Of a stretch of DNA of 64,000 nucleotides, positions 1-14,100 are shown in pieces. Where the stretch lies: the NCBI RefSeq assembly GCF_000224145.3, contig NC_020175.2, forward strand, positions 2,990,381 to 3,054,380, read 5' to 3'. Below the pieces are notes generated by a model, which saw only the letters and a program-made list of their open reading frames with translations, searched no databases and was not told the origin of the DNA. This stretch comes from Ciona intestinalis (Eukaryota; Chordata; Ascidiacea; Phlebobranchia; Cionidae). A program made the position numbers and the translations under genes. Each line of letters begins with the position of its first letter. Within the stretch, counting starts at the first letter, position 1.

Positions 1-410
1 AAGCGGAATGCGCGTTTGCAGCAGTTTGGCTCTTAATTGTTTCTGCAAGTTCCCGCCTTTTGCAGACTAATAATTGCACAATGCGCAAGGACGCGCTCCT
101 GCTTTAGGAAGTTTAACACTTCTGTTCCCTCGCACGCCAGTACGGTTGGCCCTGAGACTGCACTGTTAGTTGTTCTAATATCACAGCTCTGTGAGTGTAT
201 AAGCGTTTTGAGGAAATACAGTTATATGTTGTATAGCTTATATGTAAGGTGCACTAGGTTTAATATTCTGATATATTTGTTTTCTGATGCAACTAGGCTA
301 GGTAAACAAACTGTTTATTCGAATGATGTAGAAAATACTTAGCTGATGATAAACAATGAGAAAGGTAAGGATTTTTGCGCGTATTCTATGTACAGTACAC
401 AGTTCTTAGT
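1..410. other. No recognised feature
   Basis: A 101-codon open frame at 37-342 has no recognisable domain and no supporting splice or start context. I call nothing here. Confidence 0.4.
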
Positions 411-602
411 ACAGTAGATGGGAGAAGACGACACCTTAAGCACATAATATGCAAATATCCTGATCGTGTTTTAAACAATTAACAACGGTCTATATGGGAG
501 TCGTGAGGATACGACTCCATAATTTTTTTAATGTTCTATGTTTACTAACGAATGGGACGATAAATATAATTAAAATGTCTCCCATCCTCCCCCACTCTAT
601 AT
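411..602 (+). mobile_element. GTAGGGTGGGG MITE
   Basis: Diverged left tip (ACAGTAGATGGGAGAAGACG). The interior GCACATAATATGCAAATATC and right end CCCATCCTCCCCCACTCTAT are kept. Confidence 0.85.
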
Positions 603-666
603 TAAAACACAGTAGTGTGTTTTAAATGCAGCATCTGTATTATTTTACGCCTTTATTACTTAAGTA

Positions 667-865
667 TATATAGTAGGGTGGGGGAAGACGGGACACCTTA
701 TCATTTTGTTTTCTCTTTCCATTTGGTAGTAAACAAAGAACATTTAAAAAATTATAAAACCGTATCCTTACGACTTTCACAGACCGTTGTTGATTCTTTA
801 AAACACGATCAGGTTATTTGGAAATTATGTGTTAAAGGTGTCCCATCTCCCCCCACCCTACTATA
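667..865 (-). mobile_element. GTAGGGTGGGG MITE, good copy
   Basis: Both terminal repeats are nearly perfect (TATAGTAGGGTGGGGGAAGA and CCCCACCCTACTATA). Confidence 0.95.
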
Positions 866-1416
866 CGTAAGCTATAGTGATTGGTGATTTTTAATTGCAT
901 CAGTAATCTGTGTTTTTCACGCCTGTCTATGCTTTCGTATACGTAACCCGAAACTGTACAACAAACGTTTGTTGCTGGGAAATTGCGATTATTTTTATAT
1001 CCAATTCTTTTCATGCACTTACCACATTTCTAGGTCGACAGAATAAGGTTTAGCTTGCTAAGTTTTGCGTGGTTCTTTTCTTTTTAAATTATGCTGAATG
1101 CTTTCAGACTATCTTGTTTACTGCGCTCTAGTGCCACCGCCCGGATAATAAAAATATTTAATGTTTGTTTACACAAATATCTTTCGCTTTAATATTGTAT
1201 ACCAATGCGGTAAAATATGCTTAGAACTGACCCAACGCACTGAAATCGTTGATTGTAGCTTTATTGAGTTAATATACATATTTCATATTTTTACTACGGC
1301 TTTATAAGCTAGTTGATTCTATCTTTTTCTATATGGTGAGGACGGCAATTTTTTGATTTGTTCTTGCCTGACGGGGCAAAGACATTCGTTTTTAACATGT
1401 CCTGGTTCATACTACT

Positions 1417-1841
1417 GTGCATGCGCAGAAGGTCTGACTGACTTAATGCAACTCTTCATTAAAAACGTCCTGGCCATTACGTTTACACGTTGAAATCTAA
1501 TTCTAAAATAAAACCAGCAGAAATGAGTTGAGTATATGATATAATTAGACTAAAATAGGTTTTTGCTTTAAAATAATAGGTCAATACTATGAGAGTTAGG
1601 CTTAACAAAGTAGGAGATTAATAAGTGTTATGTCATTACCGGTAATTATCGGGTCAACACAATGTATTGTATTCATGACGTAATCAACCATATAGCGATG
1701 CCAACTTTGTGGAACGTAGACGGTAGACATATTCCTTGACGTTACAAATGTGTATTTATTGATATTTTGGGCGTTTTTCAGCCAGACGGTAATTAATGGG
1801 TCTCGCATTATATTTAATCCGACCTTCTGCGCATGCGCATT
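1417..1841. repeat. Inverted repeat pair with NRF1-like palindromes
   Basis: GCATGCGCAGAAGGTC near 1420 faces GACCTTCTGCGCATGCGCA at about 1822-1840. TACTG is found next to both outer ends. It could be a DNA element of about 420 bp. TGCGCATGCGCA is also a perfect NRF1-type site, so a promoter role is the alternative. Confidence 0.45.
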
Positions 1842-1998
1842 ACTGCCCCTCTCAGATTCAAACGGCTGGACCTATATATCACGACACTCGATTTAGGTCA
1901 GAGTTTTTTCTATATTTTTTAAGTTTATAATGCCGTTAGTTTTTCAGTGCTATAACCACTTGTTTGTAAATGATGCAACTGACTTGTAACGACGTAAG

Positions 1999-2004
1999 TT
2001 TATT
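1999..2004 (-). promoter_or_regulatory. Candidate poly(A) signal of the IkB-like gene
   Basis: AATAAA on the minus strand, about 155 bases after the predicted stop at 2159. It is the first canonical hexamer I find downstream. The sequence is AT-rich, so a chance match is possible. Confidence 0.35.
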
Positions 2005-2158
2005 TTGAATACCCGCAACTAAAGATGTCGATCGGAATTAGAACTTAAAAAAATCAATCAGACGCAAATTAGTCAACAAACATGTGCAATTAAGTGCGTT
2101 ATAGCTTCTCGTTGCTACGATTTTTCGGCAAATAGGTTGTGCATGAATGATATATAGA

Positions 2159-5100
2159 TCATGCTATACCAGAATCTTCTTCGTCGCTGATTTCTAGTTC
2201 GTTGAGGTGTACGTCTTCAGACATCGCCGTGTGTTGACGTTTGTCGGGTGGAAAAACTCGAATTCGCGGAACTGCGTGGCGCGTCTGTCGCCAGAGGTCG
2301 TTGTTGATCAGCAGCAACAATTTCTGAGAAAAACAAAATGTATAATTCAATTGTCGTTTTTAGTTCGCATAAAATACGACAAGAGCCCAAATACACTGAT
2401 TTTAGAATGAAAAAGAATAATAAAATGAACATGTTTAAATAAAATTGTTTAAACTAAATGTCAAATTTGTCCTTGTAAGTTGTATAAATAAACTCTTTGT
2501 CATGAAAGTTGAAATATGTTTTTGGAAATTGATTTTGACAGAATGTCATACCAAGTAACAGTTATGGAAAGCTGCCTTTACTTCTACAGATCAAAGTAGT
2601 TAATTGCTTGTCGTTTTGGCGACGTCAGATGTGTGTAGTAAATTAATGAGATATGTGTAGTAACAGTTGCTTACGTATAGTAAATTACTTATCGACTTGG
2701 CGGTGTATATATGAGAGGGTATAAAATCAAATAAATAAAATGAGTAAAAAAATCAAAAAAGAACAGAAATGAAATCGTTTGCGGTGGCCGTTATTTTAGG
2801 TGATAGACGCCAATTGTGAAATACGATAATTTAGTGTATGTACCTTGTTGATTTGGCTGTGTGATGCACTCATTTGTGACATGAGAGGGTACATTGGAAA
2901 CATTGGTTTCATTAAAAGGTGGGGGTAGGTTGGGAGGTAGTAGGCTGATGGTAAAAGTTGTTGTATTGCTGCTTGCTTTGATTCTACTGTTTCTGTCGCT
3001 CTTGATGTCCAAGTAGGTTGCTGAGAAGCGGATGAAATTGGAGAGACGTTACGGTGTTGTGGCGGTATAGGGATTGTGGTAGAACGAGGGGAACTTCTGA
3101 CTGTTATAGCGCTGTCAGGTCTGCTGTTATGGGCATTGTTGTTAACGTCAAGGTCCGTGCTTTCAAGTTTAAGTTTCTTTAGAAAAGGTTCGTCTTCAGG
3201 TTCGCTGTCGGAGTCTTGAATTGAGTTTGCCAAGAAATCATCATCGCTTACTTCACTATCCAACCGCTTTCCTTCCGACATTTCTTCCCGGACAGCAGTC
3301 TCGTAACTGCTCTGGTGGCGCAGTAAAGCCTGCTGACGTAACTGTTCGAGTTTTGCGTCCAGCGAGTTTTTTCGCATGCAGATAGGATGAGCCTTTTTGG
3401 GAATATCATTCAAAGATGGTTCTGGTTCCCATGTGTCCGTTCCGGAGTCATCCGACACGCACTCTAAGCAGTCGGACTCTGACAGCGAAAGTTTTGTGAA
3501 GCCATCTCTTGCTACATAAACGTTTACCTCATGTTTGTCATCACTTGGCGGGTTATTTGTTTTTTCAGCACCATTGTTATTTTGATCAACACTTGTACAG
3601 TTAACGCTTGTGTGCTCAGCAGAGCTTCTACTGACGTCCATATTTGATGACGTCATCCGGAGTGACGTAGCATTCGAAAGCGGACTGTGTTGGTCATTAT
3701 GTCGAGTTAACTGAATGTTTTCTTGTAAGCGGGACGTTGTTGACTTCTCAACTTGTTTTTCGAGCTCAGCACAATAAAGAAGCTTCGGAGAAATTTTTCT
3801 TGGCGCTGATGTATATCTGCAGGAAAAATTTTCGAATGGTTACTCACTGTCTNNNNNNNNNNNNNNNNNNNNNNNNNNNNNNNNNNNNNNNNNNNNNNNN
3901 NNNNNNNNNNNNNNNNNNNNNNNNNNNNNNNNNNNNNNNNNNNNNNNNNNNNNNNNNNNNNNNNNNNNNNNNNNNNNCATTTTAAAGGGTTAAGTGAAAT
4001 ACTGAGTATACGATTTAGTTTGAAATTTAACGTATAACAACCTGTAACCTTTATTTTTTCTCTCGACGTCCGCTTTTCCCCACCCGTTTGGTTCCTTCGT
4101 AGCTGCGTGTGACGTCAGATCTGGTGACGTCACTGGACAGGCGAGATCTCGACCATCGGCACTTCTTATACTAGTAGGTGTAACACGTAAGTCGTTTTGA
4201 GGTGAATGGTTGGTGTTTGAGGAAATTTGAGTATAAATAGGTCGTTTGCAAGCTCTCTTAGTTGAGCTGGGACATTTTTCATCCGACGTTGGACGGAACA
4301 CATCTGCGACTTCCAACAGAGCGTTGTGCGTCCTCACCGGAAGATTTCCGGAGGACTCAAGAAGATGTAGAAAGTGGGGCGGGAGGCAACCGGTATAAGA
4401 ACGCAGATCTAAATTCTTTCGTACATCCTGTGAAAATGAAAGTGGTAAAAATGCGGGACAGGCCCTTAATGGTTATGAAAGAGCATTTGGACAGAGACTT
4501 GGTTAAGAAAAAGCATTTGGACAGAGACTTGGTTAAGAAAAAGCATTTGGACAGACCGTTGGTTATGAAAAAGATATAAGAATACGGTCACTGTGTTTAC
4601 GGTTTGTTCGCCTCTCACCTTTTTAGTACCAGCAGGCGCACTGTTTCTTCGCCCACAAACGGCGTGTTCGAATTGCAGGGGGATTCTCGCGCTCTGCCTC
4701 GCATCCTCACTCCACCTCTTCATGCCAGAAGCACTATTTTTAGTGACAGTAGGCACCGCCCACTTTCGATCGATAGGAACCGCCGACATTTGAGTTACAA
4801 CCTGCGCGGAAACATCACGACTTACTTTCCTGCTTTGCTCTGATTGCAGAACGTGATTTCCCAAGAGGTACGGGGGTGGAGGACAAGCTCGTGTCTCGTC
4901 AGTTCTGTTTCTTACAGTTCCAGCATATACCTCTGACATGGACTCCATTTTTGCTCCAATTTTATACGTAGACGATTCTGCTTCAGGCCGACTTAAAACA
5001 CGAACTGCTTTGTTAGTAACTCCCTGCACATTTTCCGCTGGTTTCTTGCTTAAGTCCAGCGGTAAGTCGTCACACAAGTTTGAGGTTTCAGCAGATGAGG

Positions 5101-8100
5101 TTACAGGTTTCGGTAGGTCAGCGATCACTTGATTGCTTGCCAGCATACGCTTATGGAACTCGATCAAGTATTCTTGTGGAGAAACGTCACTCAAACGGAC
5201 ACCGCTGCGGCCGTTTACATGCTGGCTTGCAGCAGGCGCAAAAGAAGGCCATTGCATTACTTTATGTGCGATGGCGAGACGGCGCGATTCTTCCTGACTA
5301 CGAAGCAAGGCATTTTCGTTTGGGGAACGTGTTTTCAAATTTTCACTTTCGGTTTCGCTCGTATTGTGTGGTGATGGTACGTGACTTTGTGACGTCGGAA
5401 AGCCAGAGTTTCTTGTTGGAGGACTTTGTTCCCGCTTAACCAATAACGGTTCTTTGTTAGTTGACCCCGTCGAACCGTGTTGTGACGTCGGCGCGTCATT
5501 CTTTTGTTGTGTTGGGTGACGTAACAATGGCGAAGACTGCGTCACTTCCGGAGGAACGCGAGTTGTTTGAATCTAAAAGTTTCAAGAATAGGTTTAGTTA
5601 AAGAAAAAACGGTGGTGTTTTTAAAAGATCGCTTCGATAAGCTTGCTAATCACATGAATATGGCTGCAGGCGATTGACTCACGGGTCACGAATTGGCCAT
5701 AAAGCATAAATTCTTCAGCCACAACCTACCCCTTTAGGCCGTAAATCAAAAGTCGTGAATTTTTTGCATAAAAATAGATTTAGTTTGTTTAAATCGATAG
5801 TTTAGTGCTCATAAACAACGGGAAACTCCTAACAATAAACATACAGAAGGAACTGTGTGCGGTTTTAAGATGGAAAGTACACAATATATATAACAGTTGC
5901 GCATACTGCTTGAGGCGTCTTTGTTCAATTTTCGACTTACATGGAATATGGAATTTTCTGTTCGTGTATCCATGTAACACCGTTTTTCGTTTTACAAAAT
6001 TCGGCGAACAGTTTATGTAATATGGTAGGGTGGGGAAGATGGGACACCTTTAGCACAGAATATCCCGATCGTGTTTTATACAATTAACAACGGTCTATGG
6101 GAGTTGCGAGGATACGGTTTTATAATTTTTTAAATGGTTTTTGTTTACTACCAAATTTGGACAGAAAATAGAATGAACAGGTGTCCCATCTCCCCCCATC
6201 CTACTATATAAAACAGCCTGTACCTGTCTTCTGTAATGGGCGCCCAGTTTCTTATATTCGATCAACGGACCCTCGTTTGTACAGCGTTCTCGCTTTGTGT
6301 CGTACGGCGACTCGTAGAATGCCAGCAGCTCACTCATTGCGCGGTCTTCTCTTGCGCTTGACACCTGTCCTGCAGTTTCGCCGTAACTGGTACGCACATT
6401 GGGGTTTCCGCCAAGCTGTATTGGGTATTTAGTTAAAGGCGTGACGTGAGATACGCTTTTGTGTTTGCGTTCCTATAATGATAGCAACGTCAGCATGCAC
6501 CTTACATGGTAATATGCCACTCGTATCGTATGAGGCCTTTTGGTGCATTGTTCGCTTTACAAAGAATATACGTTATATATATATAACTGCTGACTTATGC
6601 ACTGTTTGCGTTTTATCAAAAACTACAAGATGCATGTTATAGTATATGATTATAATTTATCGTGGTAAATTACCTATTAACAATATTCATTAACGCAAAA
6701 CATGCAAAGCCAAAAGTACAGAAAAATCCTAAACTGTCCAAAATCAATTACGATCAACGACAGCATGAGTATAGTAATACAATTCATCCGCATTGGTAAA
6801 AAAAACTTGCAGTGACTTATCCATAATTGTGAATCTAAATTTTAGTTTTAATTTGCAGAGGTGCATACGCATGACTTACTTCTAAAATTTTCCTGGCCGC
6901 TTTTACGTTCGATTGTCTTGCAGCTAGAATAAGCGCAGTAACCCCGCCTCGGTTTTCCTGCCAACAAAAGTCAATGAATGAGTTACGTCAAAAAGCGTTC
7001 ATGCCTGTTCGGATATATTAGTATCTGTGCTCTCTCCACGTGTTTGAGTACAAAAATCGTGGTGTTATTTTCAGCTGATACATGCAGCTCAAGACTCGAT
7101 TTGCCCGGGGCTGATACGAAAATGGCAATCCGCCAAAACAATCGGCGCGTTCATACACCGTATATCATTCTTAGCTAAAGCAATACCGTATTTTACGAAA
7201 TGTCTAAAAAACAGTTTAGTTATAATTTCTTTACAATTTTTCAGCAATGGAAAAAATCCCACTCACCAAAGCGTTGATGTCGGCGCCAGCTTTGTACAAG
7301 ATTTCTATGGCCACGTCGTCGTCCCTTTGGGCAGCGAGGTGTAACGGAGTCAAGCCTGTTCACACAAAATCAGGTAATTTCCTATCAATTTCCTATTGCT
7401 GAGCTGAGCACCGGACATGCAATACAATGGTAACGGTCAATACAGGAAATCATTAAAATTCACTCAAAAATCTCAGCAAACACGTTGTTCGTGTCCACAA
7501 AATCGGTGTGCCTCGAGCTATGCACTTTCTCGTACTGCATACCCACAGGGCTGTGGACATGAACGGACGAACAAAATACGAACACCGAAACTAAACCCAC
7601 ATATATATCGTATATAAACCCTAGTGTGTAAAGGAGAAAATTGACGCTCATATGACATAACTGCTGCGTACGCGGTTTGCTATTTAAAAGTTGCCTTTTC
7701 TGAAACGTCTCTACACTAAAGCTTATATAATTGAAATGTACTATATATGTTCTGCAAAGCTGCCTGTAAATATGCCACTCTGCAATTAGGAATAGCCTAC
7801 AAATACGCCTGCCCCCGCATACTTTTTCCTGACTTGTGAATCAGCCGGCTAAATGCTGAAATTTTATAAGCATAACACCCCGGGGCAAGCGCGCGAGCCA
7901 CATCAGCCATTTACTTGTACTACCAATTCTTACAGTTTCGGTTATGACTCAGGAACACGCGTCACAGAGCCGGAAATGCTTGCGGGCCTAGAAATTATAT
8001 GTGGGTTATTTAAAGCTTACGCAGGCCGTCGGATCCATAACGATTTCCTTTGCTTGAAGCTTTGAAATTTATGCAAGTATAACAGGTTCGCTTTACGTTT

Positions 8101-11100
8101 GTTTCCATTGCAGTTAAACTCTAATTGACTGCGGCTACCTTTGCTTATAAGGACCACGTATATAACACAGTGTTTATAAAATCCGCTGTACAAAAGCGCA
8201 TACATACTCATATTATACTTAAACGGTTTAGCTTTCAATAAAGCAAAGACGTTTTTGAATGCAAGTTTCTATATTCGTTCATACGCAGTAGCTGTACCTA
8301 ATCAGAGCAAAAAAACAAATCATTTTTTAATAACCTGGAAACCTGTCTGAGTATTGCAGCACCGGTGACATTTAAAATTCTGTCAACCGACCAAGCTACT
8401 ATCAAATTACATTTGCCGGCTGTCAAACTCTGGCACGATTAGGCTGTCGACTTCCCCCGAACTTCAAAACTCCGGTTTCGTTAACGATAAAAACGCTTCT
8501 CATAACGCATCCCCAGAAGGAACTAATTGAACGCGTGTGCTTTGCGGTCAAGCGCAGTTTCGGTCTGTTCGCGCAAGCGCTACGCTAAAGTATAGACGAC
8601 CGCTTGGTTTTGAGTCGAGCCCACCGCGGGCGAATTGGCTTGCCATTCGAAAACGAAGGTATAAAGTCAAAACGCGCGTTGCCTCCGGGCTACCTCGAAC
8701 TATATTTGTCAATGGGTATAATACTGTAATATTGCTGTTTACGTGCTTCACTGTTGGTTGCAAGCGAATACTTTAACATATATAGTAGGGTGGGAAAAAC
8801 GAGACACCTTCAGCACGTTGTTAATTGTTTTAAAGAATTAACAACGGTCTGTGAGAATCGCGAGGATACGGTTTTATAATTATTTAAATGTTTTTTGTTT
8901 ACCACTAAATAGGACAAGAAAATACAATGAAAATATGTCCTATCTTTCCCCCTATACATATGACGTCAAACCACTTTTACCTGTTACGATATCACACCTT
9001 AGTCAAATAATTTGGATCTTTTAACCTAAACAATGCTCAATACGTCTACTCTAGATCATTAATCTATAGCCAGCTGTTTCCTTGCATTTTAGTTTCATAG
9101 TTTTCTCGAACGTTTTCTCTGGCGGGCAAAACGAGGCAGCTTTCGCCAGCGAAAATCGGAAGCAATTCGATTTACATTGCAGCGCTCAAAACAAAAACTC
9201 GCAATTTTCAACAGCCATGCGGTATGTACGTTTGGGGCGAGGGCTTTCCGAGAAAGCTTCGTCAAAATTCGTGACCGTACAAAATGCGCTTTACACTATT
9301 TCTGCATGCAGACTCGCACGAGTTTGTGCGTCACCGAATCTGTGTGATAATTTGACTGCGTCTTTGTCCGCGTTTTCTCGCGGCTAAATTTCCACGCTAC
9401 TTTGCGAACTTGGCTAGCTTAGCGCGCTTTCAGCTTACAAAACCTACCGAGTTCGCGCGACCTTTTAATCTCATAAAGATTGATTAGACAGCAGTATAAA
9501 TCACACACAATCATATTCTCCTAGAGATTTTGCTTTTTTTGACACCAGACGAAACTGAAACCATAGTATATTTAAGTATACTATACTGAAACCGCTATTT
9601 TAGGAAGTGGCCGCGTTTCACATCAGTAAATCATTCTAACATTCATTATAAAATGACAGAAAAATTGTATTTTAAACCCTGCACATATTTTATCACGTTA
9701 TTGGTGTAATGTAATTTTACTAGATAGAAAAATATAGAATTATTTGTAGCTTGTAATTTTTCCCTGTCACTATTTTACAAAACGGCGCATTTCAGGGGTT
9801 TACCATACCCGCCTATATTTACCCAAAAAGCACGCGTTATAGTGTTGCATTACGTGATTCAGGCAGTTTTGAAACTGAGTTATCGCATGTCTGCCAAATA
9901 AAGTCTAGCACAAGTAGGACATCCATAAAAAGACATACTTCTCTTGAGAATTATCACATAAGCCGATTTTGTCCTCAATATATCTTTTTATTCATATATA
10001 TCTGTCATTGAATCATGCATGTGTATAGTAAAAGTGGGGAAAGATGGGACACCTCTTTTCGTCCCATTTGGTTATAAACAAAGAACATTCAAAGAATTAT
10101 AAAACTATATCTTTACGACTCCCAACGACTTTTGTTAATTGTTTAAAACACAATCTGGATTTTTGTATTTTATGTGCTAAAGGTGTCCCATCATACATAT
10201 ATTACCCAATATATTACCCAATCCGAATATATATAGAAATGAATATAAATAGTAATTTACCATATATGTTACGTTCCTCTACGTCCCTGGTCCGTGACGC
10301 TCGTGTTAGCATCCGCAAGGTGGCGTGTTGAGTCAACTTTGAACTGTATTTCACCGCTAGATGGATTCCGTTGTTGCCATGGCGATCTGTGACCGTACTT
10401 ACGTTGGGGTCGGTCTTAATCAGCAACCCGACCAAAACAGGATTATCAACAATAATGGCCACGTGGACTGGCGCCTGTTAAATGTATGAATGAATAAACG
10501 TATTTATTTAACCCTTGAGAAAAACGACAGGTATTTGTCATACATCGGGTTTTAGTTACGATTTGTCTAATATAGTAGGGTGGGGGATGGGACACCCTTT
10601 CATTCTATTTTCTCGTCCCATTTGGTATTTAGCAAAGAACATTTTAAAGACCTATGAAACCGTATTATCACGACTCCCATTGACCGTTGTTTAGTGTTTA
10701 AAACTTAGGATATTTGGATATTATGTGCTAAAAGTGTACCGTCTTTCCCCACCCTAATATACATAGCTTTGTGGATTTTGATTTTTATCTGCGAACGCCC
10801 TGCAAGGCTGACCACAGCAGTATCTAGTCCCAAACACCTGAGTTTCGGGTCCAAACTACTAGCCACGGTGACAGCCAAATACATAATGATATAAATAGCA
10901 TTTACAATATAAAGGTAGTGCCTGGTAACTAAGTCTGCGACACATTTCCAGTGTTGTTATTTTTATTTTATGGAATTGGAAATTCTTTCACGTCTGCCTG
11001 CAGCAGTTCGGAGAATTCGACACGTATGTTAAACCAACCGTGGTTGGCATAGCGTCGACGATTATATACAACGTATTTTGTGGATTTGGAGGTTAAATGA

Positions 11101-14100
11101 GTGGAACAAAAATAAACAACAAGGCGGCGAAAATACCATTGCTTGCGAGTAACAAAGATAAATAATGGAACACATTTCCTGAATGCTTAAAAAAAATAAT
11201 TTAGTTGGTGTACAAAAATAGCACCGTCAAATAATACCAACAAAGTTTATCGACCGGTAAAAGTTTGTGTGAAAAAATAGAATTACAACAATTACGAATT
11301 ACAAAATCGAAATTGTTTACAAAACGAATATAATTTTGCAACACGCGTAATTGTCGAAACATCGGTTTTTATCATTACGAAATACACAATCCGTTGTTAG
11401 ATGGTTTGCTTGTAACCAGGTTTGACATAGTTTTCGACATTTTGTTTTCCAAGCAAAAAATGTATCGATGAACTCAGTACACCTGTATATCAATCAGTGC
11501 AAGAAAATAGCTATAGGGCATATATGTGAGGCCACAGACCGCCTGAGCTTTGGTGACAGAAACGGATTTCTATATCTATCTTCGTTTCGCTACTTCTTTT
11601 ATAGTATAGAAATTTCCCCTGTTGTGCTGTTGCTAAATTCACACGCTCTTTGAAATTCCCAAAAGGGAATTACCCGTAGGTTAAACAAAACGACATTGGT
11701 GAAACGACTTTGGGGGTTTTCCTGCATTTTTTGCGCGCTTAGTTAAACCAGCGTATTTTGCTTTTAGTATACGAAAAACGTTTACATTTGTTACCATTAA
11801 AAATCTGTTGGAAATGTTATGTAAATTGTTTTATTGATGGTAAGATAAAGGTGTAGCCTATTCGTTAAACTTTTTGACATAAATGTCAATTTAAATATAA
11901 AGTACTGTGGGAAAAAATGGGACACCTATGGCACATAATATTCAAACACCTTGATCGTGTTTTAAAAAATTAGCAACAGTCTATGCCTATGGGAATCGTA
12001 AGAAAACGGCTTTTTAATTCTTTGAATGTTCTTTGTTTAATATCAAATGTGACGAGAAAATAAAATGAAAAGGTGCGTCTCGTTTATTCCTACCACCCTA
12101 CTATACCACATTTACCGTAACTATACGGCAAGCGCTAGAAAAATACAATTAAAACATGTGTGAAGTCGTGTTTGAAGTATAACAAGCAATAACTTGCGCC
12201 CTTTTGGGCTTTTGTATTTAACGCATTGCAAATACAAAACTATAAACGGGCCCGCGGCGAAAAGTTTCTGTCAAATTTGAAAATTTCGAAGGGTATCAAC
12301 TCAGTGGTAAGGCCTATGAGATTTTTTGCCGGCGGCTGTGATTCTATTTTGCGGTGACCAGATTGGCTGTACCTGCTGGCAGCCAGTGACCACAAAGCGG
12401 TCGACTATATGCGATGCCACTTCGATTAAAAAATGACTCAGTGTCGCTTTATTTCAAATGACCGGTCGGGAGAACCCAGTAAAATTTATAATTATTTATT
12501 TAAACTGCTGCGCAAGTTTACTAATATTTCAAATCCATGTAAGTTTATTACATAATATTAAAAAATACACTATTAGCAAATAATATCTAAAAATACACCT
12601 TTAGCAAATGAATGAATGAATGAATGAAACTTATGAAAAATAATATCCTATAATATCGTAAAACACACTTTTAGCGCGCTTTATGGGAATAGTGAGGGTA
12701 CTGCAATTTAATTATTTGAAAGGTATTCGTTTACTTTTAAAAAATTGGCATATTTTAATCTGTGCAAATCAATTTTGATTTTATAGCTTCTGCAATGTGG
12801 CTCAGGCCTCACAAGGCAGTATTGTTTGTAAATTTTGTTTGTAAATTTTACGTGTCGTATTTGGATATAATAGGAATTTAAACTAAAGGAAGCAGCAACG
12901 AGCCTGTATTTATAGTGATGACACATTTCATGAATAACGATACCTCCCCAATGGGCTAGCACAACGAGCTGCATGTTGTACGTTTTGTACTTTCATAACT
13001 TAAATACGTGAATTTATTGATACCTATAGTTAACGGCGCTAAGCTATTTTAAAATCTATTCGGACATTTTATTCAGTTAAAACGCGATTAATTTTGTAGG
13101 CGATACACGAGCGCAATCAAATATACGCCATTTTAAAAAGCGGGAAACATGTTCATACATATTTAACTTATTTTTAAACAATTTATAATTCGTAAAGATA
13201 TTTCAAATTTACAAGGCAGGATTTTTGGGGCAAAATTACCTGTACTAAGTAGTTTCTCATGTTGGGGGATATCCCATTTCGCTTCAGCACGCTCAAAATC
13301 GTAACTACAGCTTCGATATTTTCGTGAGCGATTGCGATGTGTAGCGGTCTGCAAAACATAATGCAATTTACTTTTCGAACTTTACTACGTAGTTGACTAG
13401 AATTAATGAATAAATATATCTTATAAATGTGCGTGGAGGGCAATGATATATATATTATCTCTTTCCCAAAGACACGCATGTCCGCAGTGACAGCCACGTA
13501 ACGGTTATCTGGTAAAACACACAAATTCTAAGAATTGCCTTTGTTTTAAAATAGACCAAGATTTTATAAGAAAAAAATAGCTGTTAGGGAATTACTACGA
13601 TATATAAAATATATCCTTATAAGTATAAGCGCATGTATAGACGTTCCGAGTATGTATCCACCATCGAATGCTTATTCTCTTCATCAAAAGGATCCTATTA
13701 GCAGCGTTATTTATTTTATTTTATGGTACGTGTTATGAGACTAAACAAGAAAAATAATGAGATCAGTAAAACCAACGGTGTAAATTTTATGGTTATTTAG
13801 GTGAGTTGCAGGCGGAGATATTTCATTACTATCGCCTATTGCCTATTTACCTCTCTTTTCTTCTGTATTCAGCTTTCGTCGTATTGTTTTTAATACGAAA
13901 ATAAAAAAAAACAAACAGTAATAATATAGTAGTGTAGGGGAAGATAGGACACCTTATTATCCTATTTTCACGTCACATTTAGGTAGTTAACAAAGAAAAT
14001 TTAAAAAAAATCGTATCTTCAAGACTCCCATAGGCCATTGTTAATTGTTTAAAACACGATCAGGATATTCTCTGCTAAAGGTGTCCCAACTTCCCCACCA

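Noticed and set aside
615-887. Open frame of 90 codons
   Set aside because: Lies within the MITE at 667-865. Similar frames recur in other copies (10044-10331, 38577-38774, 6095-6397 in part), so it is repeat sequence and not a gene.
9082-9387. 101-codon frame in an intron of the IkB-like gene
   Set aside because: No domain, no splice links, and opposite strand to the gene. Composition alone is not enough.
10397-10402. GTAAGT as a donor in the third IkB-like exon
   Set aside because: A perfect donor sequence, but reading through it keeps an ankyrin repeat (DRHGNNGIHLAV) and the later donor at 10260 gives the right phase for NIYG|LTPLHLA. It may still be used as an alternative.
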